A stretch of 64,000 bases of DNA from Streptomyces aurantiacus (GCF_027107535.1 NZ_CP114283.1:8556001-8620000); one strand, 5' to 3'. Positions 8,206 to 16,266 are shown, numbered from the stretch's first letter. Made by a program: numbers and translations. The notes: a model not told the origin generated them from the letters alone.

Positions 8206-8411
8206 ACGTCCTCCAGGATCTCGCCGAGCGCGTCGCCGGCCTCGTCGATGAGGTCGGCGAGCTCGGACATCCGGCGGGCGAGTTCCGCGCGGGCGGCCGG
8301 GTCGGGCACGAAGTCGGCGAGCGGCTCGGTCCGTCCGGCGGGCGCCTCGGCGGAGGGTTCCCGCCCCGTCGGTTCCCCGGCCGCCGGCGGCCGCGTCTCA
8401 GGTGATTCCAC
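8148..8411 (-). CDS. Small hypothetical acidic protein coupled to the TetR gene
   Basis: 87 aa from GTG 8411, starting 14 bp before the TetR stop. The N-terminal third is Pro/Glu-rich. Residues about 32-75 (LADFVPDPAARAELARRMSE… to …LGEILEDVQRGFDSAE) look like a long amphipathic acidic helix, unlike random antisense translation. The C-terminus overlaps the acyltransferase 3' end antisense. I do not recognise a family. It could be an artefact of GC-rich coding bias, but the helix-like composition and tail-to-head overlap with tetR argue for a real gene. Confidence 0.45.
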   Translation of the reverse strand: MESPETRPPAAGEPTGREPSAEAPAGRTEPLADFVPDPAARAELARRMSELADLIDEAGDALGEILEDVQRGFDSAERSRGVKRSST

Positions 8412-9039
8412 AGCGTGCCTCGATTCCGGTGAGCACCAGCATGAGCCCTTCCTCGAACCGCTCGTCGTAGCCCTCGAAGATCTCCGCGCCCGCGGCCGCC
8501 GACAGGGGGAACCCGGCGAGCAGTTCGGCACGTTCGGACAGGTCGTACCCCTCACGGCGCTCCCCCGGCAGGGGATGCACGCCCTGCTCCTCGGTGACGA
8601 AGCCGAGCGTGAACAGATACGCGGTGGTGGTGGCGCGCACCGCCTGCCGGAGGGTGAACCCGGCGGCCAGGAAGGCGCGCAGGTTCTCCTCCATCTGGAC
8701 GGCGTGCTCGGTGCCGGTGAAGCGGGAGCCGCTGAAGACCCTGGCGCCGTCGCGGTAGCTCAGGAGTGCCGCGCGCAGGCCTCGGTTGGCCGTCAGGAGC
8801 CGCTCGCGCCACGGGGTGTCCGGGGCGATCGGGACAGCGGCGACCATCCTGCGGTACATCTCTGTCGCCATCTCGTCCAGCAGCGCCTGTTTGTCCTTGA
8901 AGTGCCAGTACAGGGCGGGCGCCTTGACGTCCAGCTCCTTGGCGATGGCTCGCAGGCTGAGGCCGTCGAGGCCGGTCTCGTTCAGCAGACGCAGCGCCGT
9001 GTCGGCCACCAGCGCTCGGTCGATCTTTCCCACAGCCAC
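8398..9039 (-). CDS. TetR-family repressor (TetR class C-terminal domain)
   Basis: 213 aa. The N-terminal helix-turn-helix is clear (LDGLSLRAIAKELDVKAPALYWHFKDKQALLDEMA, residues about 24-58). The C-terminal region with TPWRERLLTANRGLRAALLSYRDGARVFSG resembles the ligand-binding domain of tetracycline-type repressors, suggesting a bulky polycyclic inducer. It starts at GTG 9039 with TAGGGT 6 nt upstream and no Shine-Dalgarno, so its mRNA may be leaderless. It is divergent from an FAD monooxygenase, with two matching palindromes in and beside the shared 63-bp spacer. The simplest model is repression of the monooxygenase and of itself. Confidence 0.9.
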   Translation of the reverse strand: MAVGKIDRALVADTALRLLNETGLDGLSLRAIAKELDVKAPALYWHFKDKQALLDEMATEMYRRMVAAVPIAPDTPWRERLLTANRGLRAALLSYRDGARVFSGSRFTGTEHAVQMEENLRAFLAAGFTLRQAVRATTTAYLFTLGFVTEEQGVHPLPGERREGYDLSERAELLAGFPLSAAAGAEIFEGYDERFEEGLMLVLTGIEARCGIT

Positions 9040-9066
9040 GGTCGCACCCTATCCGGCGACTGCCCC

Positions 9067-9123
9067 TTGACAGCTTAACGTTGTTAAGGGGACCCTCGGC
9101 GCATGAAACTTAACGACGTTAAG
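9067..9123. promoter_or_regulatory. Two palindromic TetR operators with a TTGACA box
   Basis: Two 15-bp palindromes, CTTAACGTTGTTAAG (9074-9088) and CTTAACGACGTTAAG (9109-9123), have centres 35 bp apart. The first begins 2 bp after a -35-like TTGACA (9067-9072). The second covers codons 3-7 of the monooxygenase. Their shared arms (CTTAAC…GTTAAG) indicate sites for one dimeric protein, most simply the adjacent TetR regulator. Confidence 0.8.
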
Positions 9124-10581
9124 GAAATGGATGGCGTTCCGGACGCCACGACGACCGACGTCCTGATCGTGGGTGCGGGGCCCACCGGGCTCGCGCTCGC
9201 CCTCGACCTCGCCCGGCGCGGGGTGCGCGCACTCGTCGTGGAGCGGTCCGCCGCGCTCTTCCCCGGCTCGCGGGGCAAGGGGATCCAGCCGCGCACGATG
9301 GAGGTCTTCGACGACCTCGGCGTACTGGAAGCGGTACGGGCGGCGGGCGGCGTGTACCCCGTCGGAATGGTCTGGCAGGACGGGCGGCGCCAGGGCGAGC
9401 ACCGCATGTTCGACCGGACGGAGGCGACGGAGGCCGAACCGTACGCGGGCGGCCCGTGGATGGTGCCGCAGTGGCGGACGCAGTCGATCCTGGCCGCGCG
9501 CCTGGCGGAGCTGGGCGGGAGCGTCACCTTCGGCCGGGAGCTGGTCGGCGTCGACCAGGACACCGACGGTGTGACGGCCCGCTTCGGCTCCGGCGCCCCG
9601 GTGCGCGCCCGCTGGGCCGTCGCCGCGGACGGCGGCCGCTCGGCCGTGCGGCGGGCCCTGGGCATCGCGATGACCGGCGAGACCGTGGACCCGGCTCCGA
9701 CCCTGGTCGCGGACATCCGGGTGACCGGGCTCGACCGCGACAACTGGCACGTCTTCCCGCCCGCCGACGGCGAGGGATTCCTGGCGATCTGCCCGCTGCC
9801 GCACACGCAGGACTTCCAGCTGGTGGGCAACTTCACGGATCCGGACACCGAGCCGGATCCGTCCCTCGACGGCATCCGCAAGCTGGTCGCCACCCGGACG
9901 CATCTCGCCCCTGACGACGTGACCGAGGTCCGCTGGGCGTCCGGCTTCCGGCCGCGTGCCGCGATGGCGGGCCGTTTCCGGGAGGGCCGGGTCTTCCTGG
10001 CGGGCGACGCGGCCCACGTCCACTCGCCCGCGGGCGGCCAGGGCCTCAACACCAGTGTCCAGGACGCCTACAACCTGGGCTGGAAGCTCGCGGCCGTACT
10101 GCGCGAGGGCGCCCCGGCCGCCCTCCTCGACTCGTACGAGGAGGAGCGGCTGCCCGTCGCCGCGCGGATGCTCGGCCTCTCCACCGGCGTCCACCGCGGC
10201 GAGGTCCGGCGCGGCGCGGCCACCCAGCAGCTCGGCCTCGGCTACCGGGGCTCCGCGCTCGCGGTGGAGACCCGCACGGACCTGCCGGAGGGCGCCCTCC
10301 AGGCGGGCGACCGGGCACCGGACGGCATCCGCGCCCAAGTACGCCTCTTCGACGCCTTCCGCGGCCCGCACTGGACACTGCTCACCGTCGGCACGGACAC
10401 CGGTGTGCCGGACCTCCCCGGCGCCCGAACGGTCCGCATCCCCGCGTACGAGGCGTACGGCACCGGGGTGTTCCTCGTCCGCCCCGACGGTCACGTGGGC
10501 TGGGCGGGCCGGACCACACACGGGCTGGCGGAGTACGCGGCACTCGTGGGACTCGGCGGCCTCGCCCGGAGCGGGGCCTAG
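9103..10581 (+). CDS. FAD-dependent aromatic monooxygenase (PHBH/MhpA-like)
   Basis: 492 aa. The FAD Rossmann motif VLIVGAGPTGLALALDLARRG is at residues 20-40. The DG motif follows (WAVAADGGRSAVRRALGI), then the GD motif near residue 300 (VFLAGDAAHVHSPAGGQGLNTSVQDAYNLGWKL). The C-terminal part is thioredoxin-like, as in group A phenol hydroxylases. These enzymes use NADPH and O2 to hydroxylate aromatic or polyketide substrates; relatives inactivate rifampicin and tetracyclines. ATG 9103 has AGGGGA 10 nt upstream; ATG 9127 is an alternative. Control by a tetracycline-repressor-type regulator suggests inducible modification of a drug-like compound, an inference. Its stop overlaps the convergent lysE-like stop by 4 bp. 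Confidence 0.9.
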   Translation: MKLNDVKEMDGVPDATTTDVLIVGAGPTGLALALDLARRGVRALVVERSAALFPGSRGKGIQPRTMEVFDDLGVLEAVRAAGGVYPVGMVWQDGRRQGEHRMFDRTEATEAEPYAGGPWMVPQWRTQSILAARLAELGGSVTFGRELVGVDQDTDGVTARFGSGAPVRARWAVAADGGRSAVRRALGIAMTGETVDPAPTLVADIRVTGLDRDNWHVFPPADGEGFLAICPLPHTQDFQLVGNFTDPDTEPDPSLDGIRKLVATRTHLAPDDVTEVRWASGFRPRAAMAGRFREGRVFLAGDAAHVHSPAGGQGLNTSVQDAYNLGWKLAAVLREGAPAALLDSYEEERLPVAARMLGLSTGVHRGEVRRGAATQQLGLGYRGSALAVETRTDLPEGALQAGDRAPDGIRAQVRLFDAFRGPHWTLLTVGTDTGVPDLPGARTVRIPAYEAYGTGVFLVRPDGHVGWAGRTTHGLAEYAALVGLGGLARSGA

Positions 10582-11231
10582 GCGGAGCTGGAGACCGAGA
10601 GCTTCACGGCGAAACCCAGGAAGAGTGCGCCGGCGGCGGAGGTGGCGCCCGCGGAGAGCCGCCTGCGCCGCCGGAAGGCCGCCGCCAGTCGGGTCCCGCC
10701 GAATATCAGCGCGCTGAGGTAGAGGAAGCTCACCAGCTGGGCGAAGGCACCGAGCACGACGAAGGACAGGGCCGGATACGCGTACCCGGGGTCCACGAAC
10801 TGCACGAAGAAGGCGACGAAGAACAGGATCGCCTTCGGGTTGAACAGACTGATGACGAGCGCCCGCCTGAAGGGCCGCTCCTCGGCGACCGGCGAGGAGA
10901 CCTCCTCCGTGCCGCCCGGTTCCCGCCGGCTCCGCCACATGTCCCGGGCGGTCCGCAGCATCCCGAAGGCCAGCCAGGCCAGATAACCGGCTCCCGCGTA
11001 CTTCACTATCCCGAACAGCAGGGCGTTGGCCTGCAGCAGCGAGGCGACACCGGCCGCCGACAGCGTCATCAGCACGGCGTCACCGCACCAGACCCCCGCG
11101 GAAGCCCGGTATCCGGTCCGGATCCCCCGCCGCGCGGCGACGGACAGCACGTACAGCGAGTTCGGCCCCGGCAGCAGCACGATCAGCACGAGCCCCACGA
11201 GATAGGCGGGGAGGTCGGTTATGCCCAGCAT
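10578..11231 (-). CDS. LysE/LeuE-type amino-acid exporter
   Basis: 217 aa with about six hydrophobic helices. The N-terminus LPAYLVGLVLIVLLPGPNSLYVLSVAARRG (residues 6-35) is the LysE/RhtB signature. ISLFNPKAILFFVAFFVQFV in the middle is the second conserved block. It should export amino acids or small metabolites across the plasma membrane. ATG 11231 is chosen because homology starts there; the frame continues upstream but that segment is unlike the family. No strong ribosome site is seen. It converges on the FAD monooxygenase and is not obviously co-regulated with it. Confidence 0.88.
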   Translation of the reverse strand: MLGITDLPAYLVGLVLIVLLPGPNSLYVLSVAARRGIRTGYRASAGVWCGDAVLMTLSAAGVASLLQANALLFGIVKYAGAGYLAWLAFGMLRTARDMWRSRREPGGTEEVSSPVAEERPFRRALVISLFNPKAILFFVAFFVQFVDPGYAYPALSFVVLGAFAQLVSFLYLSALIFGGTRLAAAFRRRRRLSAGATSAAGALFLGFAVKLSVSSSA

Positions 11232-11409
11232 GAGGTGAAGTCTCGCACGGGGGAGCTTCCTCGCGGCGTGGACGGGGCCCCGCCCGCAACAATGCCGCGT
11301 AGTTCGCAACCAGGCACGCGCGGGAACCATCTCAGGTGGCACCACGGCACATCGCCGGCGTCGTCGACGGCCCATCGAGAACCGGTTCGGTGAGCAGCGG
11401 GGGGTTCGG

Positions 11410-12273
11410 ATGCGTACACCAGGCATGTGGAGAACAGTCGCGGCGGCGACGGCGATGGCGGCGCTGGCCGCGGTGAGCGGATGCACCATCCAGACCGTCG
11501 ACCCGTCGGCGAGCGGGTCACCGGGCGGGGCGTCGTCGCCGGCCGGCCGCTCCCCCGCCGACGCGAAACCCCCGGAGCCCGCCGGCAAGAAGCCGGCCGA
11601 GAGGAGTCCCGCGCGGAAGAAGCCCGCTGAGCGGCCCGCGCCGACGGTCCTGTGGTCGCGGGGCGACCGGAGCAGGGACGTGCGGGAGCTGCAGGCCCGG
11701 CTGCGCCAGGTCCAGTGGCTGTTCGAGGGACCGACGGGGACGTACGACGCCTCGACGGTCACCGCGGTGAAGGGCTTCCAGGGGAAGCGGGGCCTGCCGA
11801 GGACCGGGAAGACGGACTCGGTGACCTGGCAGCGGCTGCTGCGGATGACGCGCGAGCCGGGCAGATGGGAGCTCTACGCGTCCGGCGGCCAGCCGGCCGC
11901 GAAGCCCGACCCTCGCTGCATGACCGGCCGGGTGCTGTGCGTCAGCAAGACCAGCCGCACCCTGCGCTGGATGATCGACGGCCGTACCGTCTCGACGATG
12001 GACGTGCGCTTCGGTTCACGGTCCACACCCACCCGCGAAGGTGTCTTCAACGTCTACTTCAAGTCGCGGCACCATGTGTCGACGCTCTACGACTCGCCCA
12101 TGCCGTACGCGATGTTCTTCAGCGGCGGCCAGGCGGTCCACTACTCCTCGGACTTCGCCGCGACGGGCTACTACGGGGCCTCGCACGGATGTGTGAACGT
12201 ACGGGACGAGGGGAAGATCGCGTCGCTGTTCGCGCAGGTGAGGAACGGCGACAAGGTCGTCGTCCACTGGTGA
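11410..12273 (+). CDS. Lipoprotein L,D-transpeptidase with peptidoglycan-binding domain
   Basis: 287 aa. A type II signal peptide ends in a lipobox (LAAVSGC, Cys near residue 25), followed by a Pro/Lys/Ala-rich linker. A peptidoglycan-binding domain spans residues about 78-140 (RDVRELQARLRQVQWLFEG … VTAVKGFQGKRGLP). A YkuD catalytic domain holds the histidine of AVHYSSDF and the motif SHGCVNVRDEG near the C-terminus (catalytic Cys in HGC). Such enzymes form 3-3 cross-links in peptidoglycan or attach proteins on the outer face of the membrane. It is monocistronic, with a strong terminator just downstream. Confidence 0.92.
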   Translation: MRTPGMWRTVAAATAMAALAAVSGCTIQTVDPSASGSPGGASSPAGRSPADAKPPEPAGKKPAERSPARKKPAERPAPTVLWSRGDRSRDVRELQARLRQVQWLFEGPTGTYDASTVTAVKGFQGKRGLPRTGKTDSVTWQRLLRMTREPGRWELYASGGQPAAKPDPRCMTGRVLCVSKTSRTLRWMIDGRTVSTMDVRFGSRSTPTREGVFNVYFKSRHHVSTLYDSPMPYAMFFSGGQAVHYSSDFAATGYYGASHGCVNVRDEGKIASLFAQVRNGDKVVVHW

Positions 12274-12297
12274 CGGCCCGGCGGCCGGAAGGGTGCG

Positions 12298-12338
12298 GGC
12301 GCGGGCGGGACCGGGGGAACGTGTCCCGCCCGCGCCTT
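12298..12338 (+). terminator. Hairpin terminator after the L,D-transpeptidase
   Basis: A perfect 14-bp stem (12298-12311 with 12323-12336) and 11-nt loop, followed by TTGT. It starts 25 bp after the stop codon. The stem is strong enough to act as a typical GC-rich actinomycete terminator with little or no U tract. Confidence 0.8.
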
Positions 12339-12611
12339 GTGCACAGAGCCGTGAGTACGGGGGGAACCCCCGGCTCGTGCGACAGCCGATGACCAGTCGG
12401 CTCGCTTACTACTGCGCCGGGGCGGCTGAAAACGTCACACCCGGGAGGCCGGGGCCGGGCTCCGGGGCGAATCCGCAGTTCAGGCACGCGACGAGGGCCT
12501 TGGGAGCCGTCGCGGGGCAGCCGGGCCGCCGACGCGGACCGGGTGGGGCGGAGGTCGCGCGGGCACACCGGCGATGTCACGGACGCCCCCGGAGGCCGAC
12601 CGGTCCGGAGG
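12339..12611. other. Intergenic region with small hairpins
   Basis: No gene seen. Two short hairpins stand out: CGGGGG/CCCCCG around 12358-12372 and AGCCGA/TCGGCT at 12384-12402. The latter could terminate leftward transcription from the membrane-protein gene. Nothing else is recognisable. Confidence 0.35.
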
Positions 12612-13784
12612 TTACGACAGGGCGCTGACGTGCGGTTCCGGGGTGCGTGCGGGGGCCTGCGGCACCGAGGGCAGGGCGGAGGCGGAGGCCGTGGGCCCGG
12701 CGGCCGCGTCGTCCCGGTGGGTCCTGGCCCCGTCGCCCCGGAGCGTGCGTGAGCCGGTGTGGCCGCGGTCGCTGCCGTCACCGTCACCGCGGCCACCGCC
12801 GCCGTCGTTGCCTCCGCGGCCACCGCCGCCGTCATCGCCGTGCCCGTCGCCCCTGCCGCTGTGGTCCCTGCCCGGATCGCCGTGCCCGGCCCGGGGGTCG
12901 CCCCAGTCGCCGGATTGGCGGCGACTCCAGTTCTGCAGGAGGTTCTTGCAGTACCTCTTGACCTGCTCGGCGCCGTGCGCCGCGTCCTCCAGGCTGCGTC
13001 TGCGCTCCGCGTCGAGGTTCTTGCCGTCGAGGTCGTCCCGGCAGGCCGACACGATCGCGGCCCAGTGCTGGGCCCGGCGGCTCTCGCGCCGGCCGTCGCC
13101 GGAGCCGGGCTGCGCGCCCGTGTCCTTGTCCCCGCGTGAGTCGCCGCGCGGGGCGGTGTTCCCGTCGGCCGGGGCGCCGGCGCTGCCTTCGGGCCGCGGG
13201 ACGTCCCGGGGCCTGTCGGGTGGCGGCGACTGGAGCGGGCGGTCCGGGGTGACGGAAACCGTCGGGGAGGCACCGGGTTCCGGTTCACCGTCGCCGAAGG
13301 CCAGAACACCGGCGGTGGCGGCCATCGCGACTCCGCCGATCATCCCGGCGGCCAGCGCGGCGGCGAGGCCGTAGCGCACCGGGCGTCCCCAGAAGGAGGG
13401 GGCGCGGCGCTCCGGCGCGGGGCGGCCGAGGTGGATGAGGCCCGCGTCCGAGGAGGCGCCCGGGGGCGGGAAGGGTGCCGAGGAGCGCGTGCGGACGGGT
13501 GGCCCGAGGCTCGCCTGCGAACCGTTCGTTCCGGTGCGGGCCTTCCGGAAGGCGGCCAACGCGGCGGCCTCGCCCGGCAGTTCGGTGCTGGTCGGCGCGG
13601 TCACGGCGGGCATCGCGCTCAGGGTGCCGAGGGCCTGCGCGAGGCGGTCGGCCTGGGCGCGGGTGGCGGCGTCGGCGGCTTCGACGGGCTCTCCGCGCAG
13701 CAGTCGTTCCGCCTTGTCGCGGTCCAGCCACCGGCCGGGGGGCCGGGTGTCGTCCCCCGGGAAGACGCAGCGCTCGTCGGACAT
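12612..13784 (-). CDS. Single-pass membrane protein of ECF-sigma module A (candidate anti-sigma/effector)
   Basis: 390 aa. The N-terminal cytoplasmic part has an acidic helical segment (DRDKAERLLRGEPVEAADAATRAQADRLAQALG), then one membrane helix (about 136-160). A Pro-rich linker leads to a domain with two cysteines 30 residues apart (SAC…KRYC). The tail of about 90 residues is rich in Gly, Asp, His and Arg. The start overlaps the sigma-factor stop (TGATG; a GTG one codon earlier is possible), so the two are translationally coupled. The same layout and Cys-pair motif recur in the protein at 14773-15606. An anti-sigma role is inferred from coupling and topology; no zinc-binding anti-sigma motif is visible. 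Confidence 0.65.
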   Translation of the reverse strand: MSDERCVFPGDDTRPPGRWLDRDKAERLLRGEPVEAADAATRAQADRLAQALGTLSAMPAVTAPTSTELPGEAAALAAFRKARTGTNGSQASLGPPVRTRSSAPFPPPGASSDAGLIHLGRPAPERRAPSFWGRPVRYGLAAALAAGMIGGVAMAATAGVLAFGDGEPEPGASPTVSVTPDRPLQSPPPDRPRDVPRPEGSAGAPADGNTAPRGDSRGDKDTGAQPGSGDGRRESRRAQHWAAIVSACRDDLDGKNLDAERRRSLEDAAHGAEQVKRYCKNLLQNWSRRQSGDWGDPRAGHGDPGRDHSGRGDGHGDDGGGGRGGNDGGGGRGDGDGSDRGHTGSRTLRGDGARTHRDDAAAGPTASASALPSVPQAPARTPEPHVSALS

Positions 13785-14458
13785 CACATGTCCTTCTGCG
13801 TCCGGATACGCGTATGCGTCACACCGGCGGACGTCACCGCGCGGGTACGCGGTTGCGCGTGCGGGGGTCTCTGCGGGGGTACCGAGCTCAGGGAGCCGGC
13901 GGATTCCGGATCCGGGCCGATCAGCTCCGCGAGCCGTTTCAGACCGCGGTGCGCCGCCGTGCGGACGGCGCCCGGCCGTTTGCCGAGGGTGTCCGCGGCG
14001 GTCTTCGCGTCGAGGCCGACGACGACACGCAGCACGACGGCCTCCGCCTGGTCCTGCGGGAGCTGGGCGATGAGGGAGAGGGTGCTGTCCGTGGCGAGGG
14101 CCTCGATGGCCTCGCCCGCGGTGTCGGACTCGGCGGCCCTGCCGGTGAGCTCGGTCTCGTCGCCGCCCGTCGCGGGGCGGCGCCCGCGCATGCGTATGTG
14201 GTCGAGGGCGCGGTTGCGGGCTATCCGGGCCGCCCAGCCGCGGAAGCGGTCGGCGTCCCCGCTGAACCGTTCGAGGTCCCGGGCTATCTGCAGCCAGGCC
14301 TCGGACGTCACGTCCTCGGCGTCCGGTTCACCGACCAGCGTCCGTACGTATCCCAGGAGCCGTGGGTGCACGGCTCGGTACACAGTCCGGAACGCGGTCT
14401 CGTCCCCGTACTGTGCGGCAAGCACCGCGGCGGTCAGCTCCGCGTCGTCCCCCAGCAC
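13784..14458 (-). CDS. ECF-type RNA polymerase sigma factor, module A
   Basis: 224 aa from GTG 14458, preceded by AAAAAGGGG; the open frame reaches 14644 but homology and the ribosome site favour this start. Region 2: FRTVYRAVHPRLLGYVRTLVGEPDAEDVTSEAWLQIARDLERF, with RFRGWAARIARNRALDHIRMRGR. Region 4: LPQDQAEAVVLRVVVGLDAKTAADTLGKRPGAVRTAAHRGLKRLAELI. Region 4 is nearly identical to that of the sigma factor at 15646-16266. A C-terminal extension of about 45 residues is Pro/Arg/Thr-rich. It directs core RNA polymerase to its own promoters; its regulon cannot be inferred here. Confidence 0.9.
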   Translation of the reverse strand: MLGDDAELTAAVLAAQYGDETAFRTVYRAVHPRLLGYVRTLVGEPDAEDVTSEAWLQIARDLERFSGDADRFRGWAARIARNRALDHIRMRGRRPATGGDETELTGRAAESDTAGEAIEALATDSTLSLIAQLPQDQAEAVVLRVVVGLDAKTAADTLGKRPGAVRTAAHRGLKRLAELIGPDPESAGSLSSVPPQRPPHAQPRTRAVTSAGVTHTRIRTQKDM

Positions 14459-14670
14459 CGCGCCCCTTTTTGTGCCCGGCCGGTGCCGCTCTCGCGGACC
14501 GGTTTCTCGCTGTCGTGGTTTCTCGTTGATGGTTGCGGTCCTGCCCCGCATCCGGCGCGAAATGCACGTTACGGCTTGAAACCGGGGCGCGTCCATGTCC
14601 GTACAACATGCAACCAACTCGTCCCGGCCCTGGGTGTGACACAAAACGCACCGCCGACGCTGAGGAAAGT

Positions 14671-14737
14671 ACGGGCCGCCGCGCGGCCCGTGCCGCGCGA
14701 CGGCCGGGGCCTCTCCTGTGGGGGGTGGCGGCCCCGG
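14671..14737 (-). terminator. Hairpins between the two ECF modules
   Basis: ACGGGCCGC/GCGGCCCGT (14671-14679 with 14683-14691, 3-nt loop) is a perfect 9-bp stem. CCGGGGCC/GGCCCCGG (14704-14711 with 14730-14737) is a second. Both lie just beyond the stop of the module B membrane protein and probably end that leftward transcript before module A. Confidence 0.65.
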
Positions 14738-14772
14738 TCGTTGCCATCGGCGTGATCGGCCCTCCCGACTCC

Positions 14773-15606
14773 TCAGCCCTTCTTGGCCTTCGGGGTCTTC
14801 GCGGGCTTTGCACTCTCCACGGCTTTCGCACTCTTGGTGGCACCCTTACCAGGGGTTTTGTCCGTTCCCGCAGATTTGCCCGGCTTCACCTTGCCGGCGC
14901 CCTTCTCACCGTTCGCCCCGGCCTGCCGGCCCGCGCAGTACGCCTCGACGTTCCCCTCACCGCCCGCGGCCTTGACCAGACGCTGCCAGGCGGTCGAGTC
15001 GAGGGCCTTGCCCCGCTTCCTGACGGAGTCGTACGCGCGGCAGTGCGCCTCGGCGTCCCCGGCGGCGGAGGGACGGCCGGATGAGTCGTCCGCACCGCCG
15101 GAGCCGCCGGCCCGCGCGGACCCGGACGGACCGGGCGAGGCCCTGCCGGGGCCCGCACCCGTGCCGGCGTCGGCGGGAGTGCTGCTCACCGGTACGGGCC
15201 CGCCCCGTTCCTCCCCCACGTCGCGCGACGCTCCGCCCGAGCCGATGCCCGCGACCGCCACCCCGCCGAGCGTGACGCTCGCCGCCAGCGCGACCAGCGT
15301 CGTCCGCACCGACCACCCGTGCCGCCGCTCGGCGTGGGGGCGCCAGTCGTCCCGGCGCCGGGTGCGTGCCGCCCCGTGCGCCCCCGCGTCGCGCGCCGCC
15401 CGAAACGCGGCGAGGGCACGCTCCTCGGCGGGGTCCGCCGCACCGCTCCCGGCGGTGGCGGGAAACACGCCCTGGCCCCACGGCTGTTCGGATCCACCGC
15501 CCGCGACCGGCCCGGCGGCCGCTTCGGGGCCCCCGGCCGGGGCGGCCCGCCCGGAGTGCGGGGCGCGGCGGTCCGGGCGGGCGTCGCCGCCCTCTCGTTC
15601 ACCCAT
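14773..15606 (-). CDS. Single-pass membrane protein of ECF-sigma module B (paralogue of module A protein)
   Basis: 277 aa from ATG 15606 (GTG 15618 possible). The N-terminus is a long low-complexity Gly/Ala/Pro segment, then EERALAAFRAARDA, comparable to AAALAAFRKARTG in the module A protein. One membrane helix follows (VRTTLVALAASVTLGGVAVAG), then a Pro/Ser/Gly linker and a small domain with two cysteines 34 residues apart (AHCRAYD…VEAYC). The tail of about 45 residues is strongly basic (KPGK, AKPAKTPKAKK), the opposite of module A's Gly/Asp-rich tail. It lies 39 bp downstream of its sigma gene. The role is probably to sense at the membrane or to restrain the sigma factor; this is inference. 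Confidence 0.65.
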   Translation of the reverse strand: MGEREGGDARPDRRAPHSGRAAPAGGPEAAAGPVAGGGSEQPWGQGVFPATAGSGAADPAEERALAAFRAARDAGAHGAARTRRRDDWRPHAERRHGWSVRTTLVALAASVTLGGVAVAGIGSGGASRDVGEERGGPVPVSSTPADAGTGAGPGRASPGPSGSARAGGSGGADDSSGRPSAAGDAEAHCRAYDSVRKRGKALDSTAWQRLVKAAGGEGNVEAYCAGRQAGANGEKGAGKVKPGKSAGTDKTPGKGATKSAKAVESAKPAKTPKAKKG

Positions 15607-15645
15607 GTCCCGTTCCACCCTCGCCGCCCAGGAGCCGCCTGCCGA

Positions 15646-16266
15646 TCATCCCGACTCCCCCAGCGTCCGGGGGCCGTCATCCGTCACACCCTCGGCGCCG
15701 AGCCGACGGGCAAGACGCTTCAGGCCCCGGTGCGCGGCGGTGCGCACCGCGCCGGGACGCTTGCCGAGGACACGGGCGGCCGTGGGTCCGTCGAGGCCGA
15801 CGACGACCCGCAGCAGCACGGCCTCGGCCTGGTCGCGCGGCAGTCGCGCGACCAGGTCGAGGGCGTGCTGCGTGCCGAGGGACTCCAGGGCCTGGTCGTG
15901 CGTGCTGTGGGGGCCGGGCAGGTCGTGCAGGTCCTGTTCGAGCGCGGACGCCCGCGGCCGCACCTTCTGCCGCCGCAGGTGATCGAGCGCCCGGTGCCGG
16001 GCGATGGTCGCGGTCCAGCCGCGGAACCCCGCCCCGTCCCCGCGGAACCGCCCGAGGTCCCTGGCGATCTCCAGCCACGCGTCGGACGCCACGTCCTCCG
16101 CGTCGTCCCCGACCAGCCCTCGCAGATACCCGAGCAGTCCGGGCTGCACGATCCGGTACGCGACCGCGAAGGCGGCCTCGTCGCCCTCCTGGGCCCGCGC
16201 GACGGCCGCGCCCAGTTCCCCGTCGGACGGCCGCCCGCGGCGGGATTCCCCTCCCTGACCCAACAC
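15646..16266 (-). CDS. ECF-type RNA polymerase sigma factor, module B
   Basis: 206 aa from GTG 16266 (adjacent TTG 16263 has the better spaced GAGGA). Region 2: FAVAYRIVQPGLLGYLRGLVGDDAEDVASDAWLEIARDLGRF. Region 4: LPRDQAEAVLLRVVVGLDGPTAARVLGKRPGAVRTAAHRGLKRLARRL. It is clearly a close paralogue of the module A sigma factor. The two sigma-plus-membrane-protein pairs are in the same order and orientation, which points to a tandem duplication of a two-gene unit. The frame is open upstream to 16371 without family similarity. Confidence 0.9.
   Translation of the reverse strand: MLGQGGESRRGRPSDGELGAAVARAQEGDEAAFAVAYRIVQPGLLGYLRGLVGDDAEDVASDAWLEIARDLGRFRGDGAGFRGWTATIARHRALDHLRRQKVRPRASALEQDLHDLPGPHSTHDQALESLGTQHALDLVARLPRDQAEAVLLRVVVGLDGPTAARVLGKRPGAVRTAAHRGLKRLARRLGAEGVTDDGPRTLGESG

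Noticed and set aside
12339..12611. tRNA or small RNA gene in the gap
   Set aside because: Hairpins are present but no cloverleaf, CCA end or T-loop sequence can be found.
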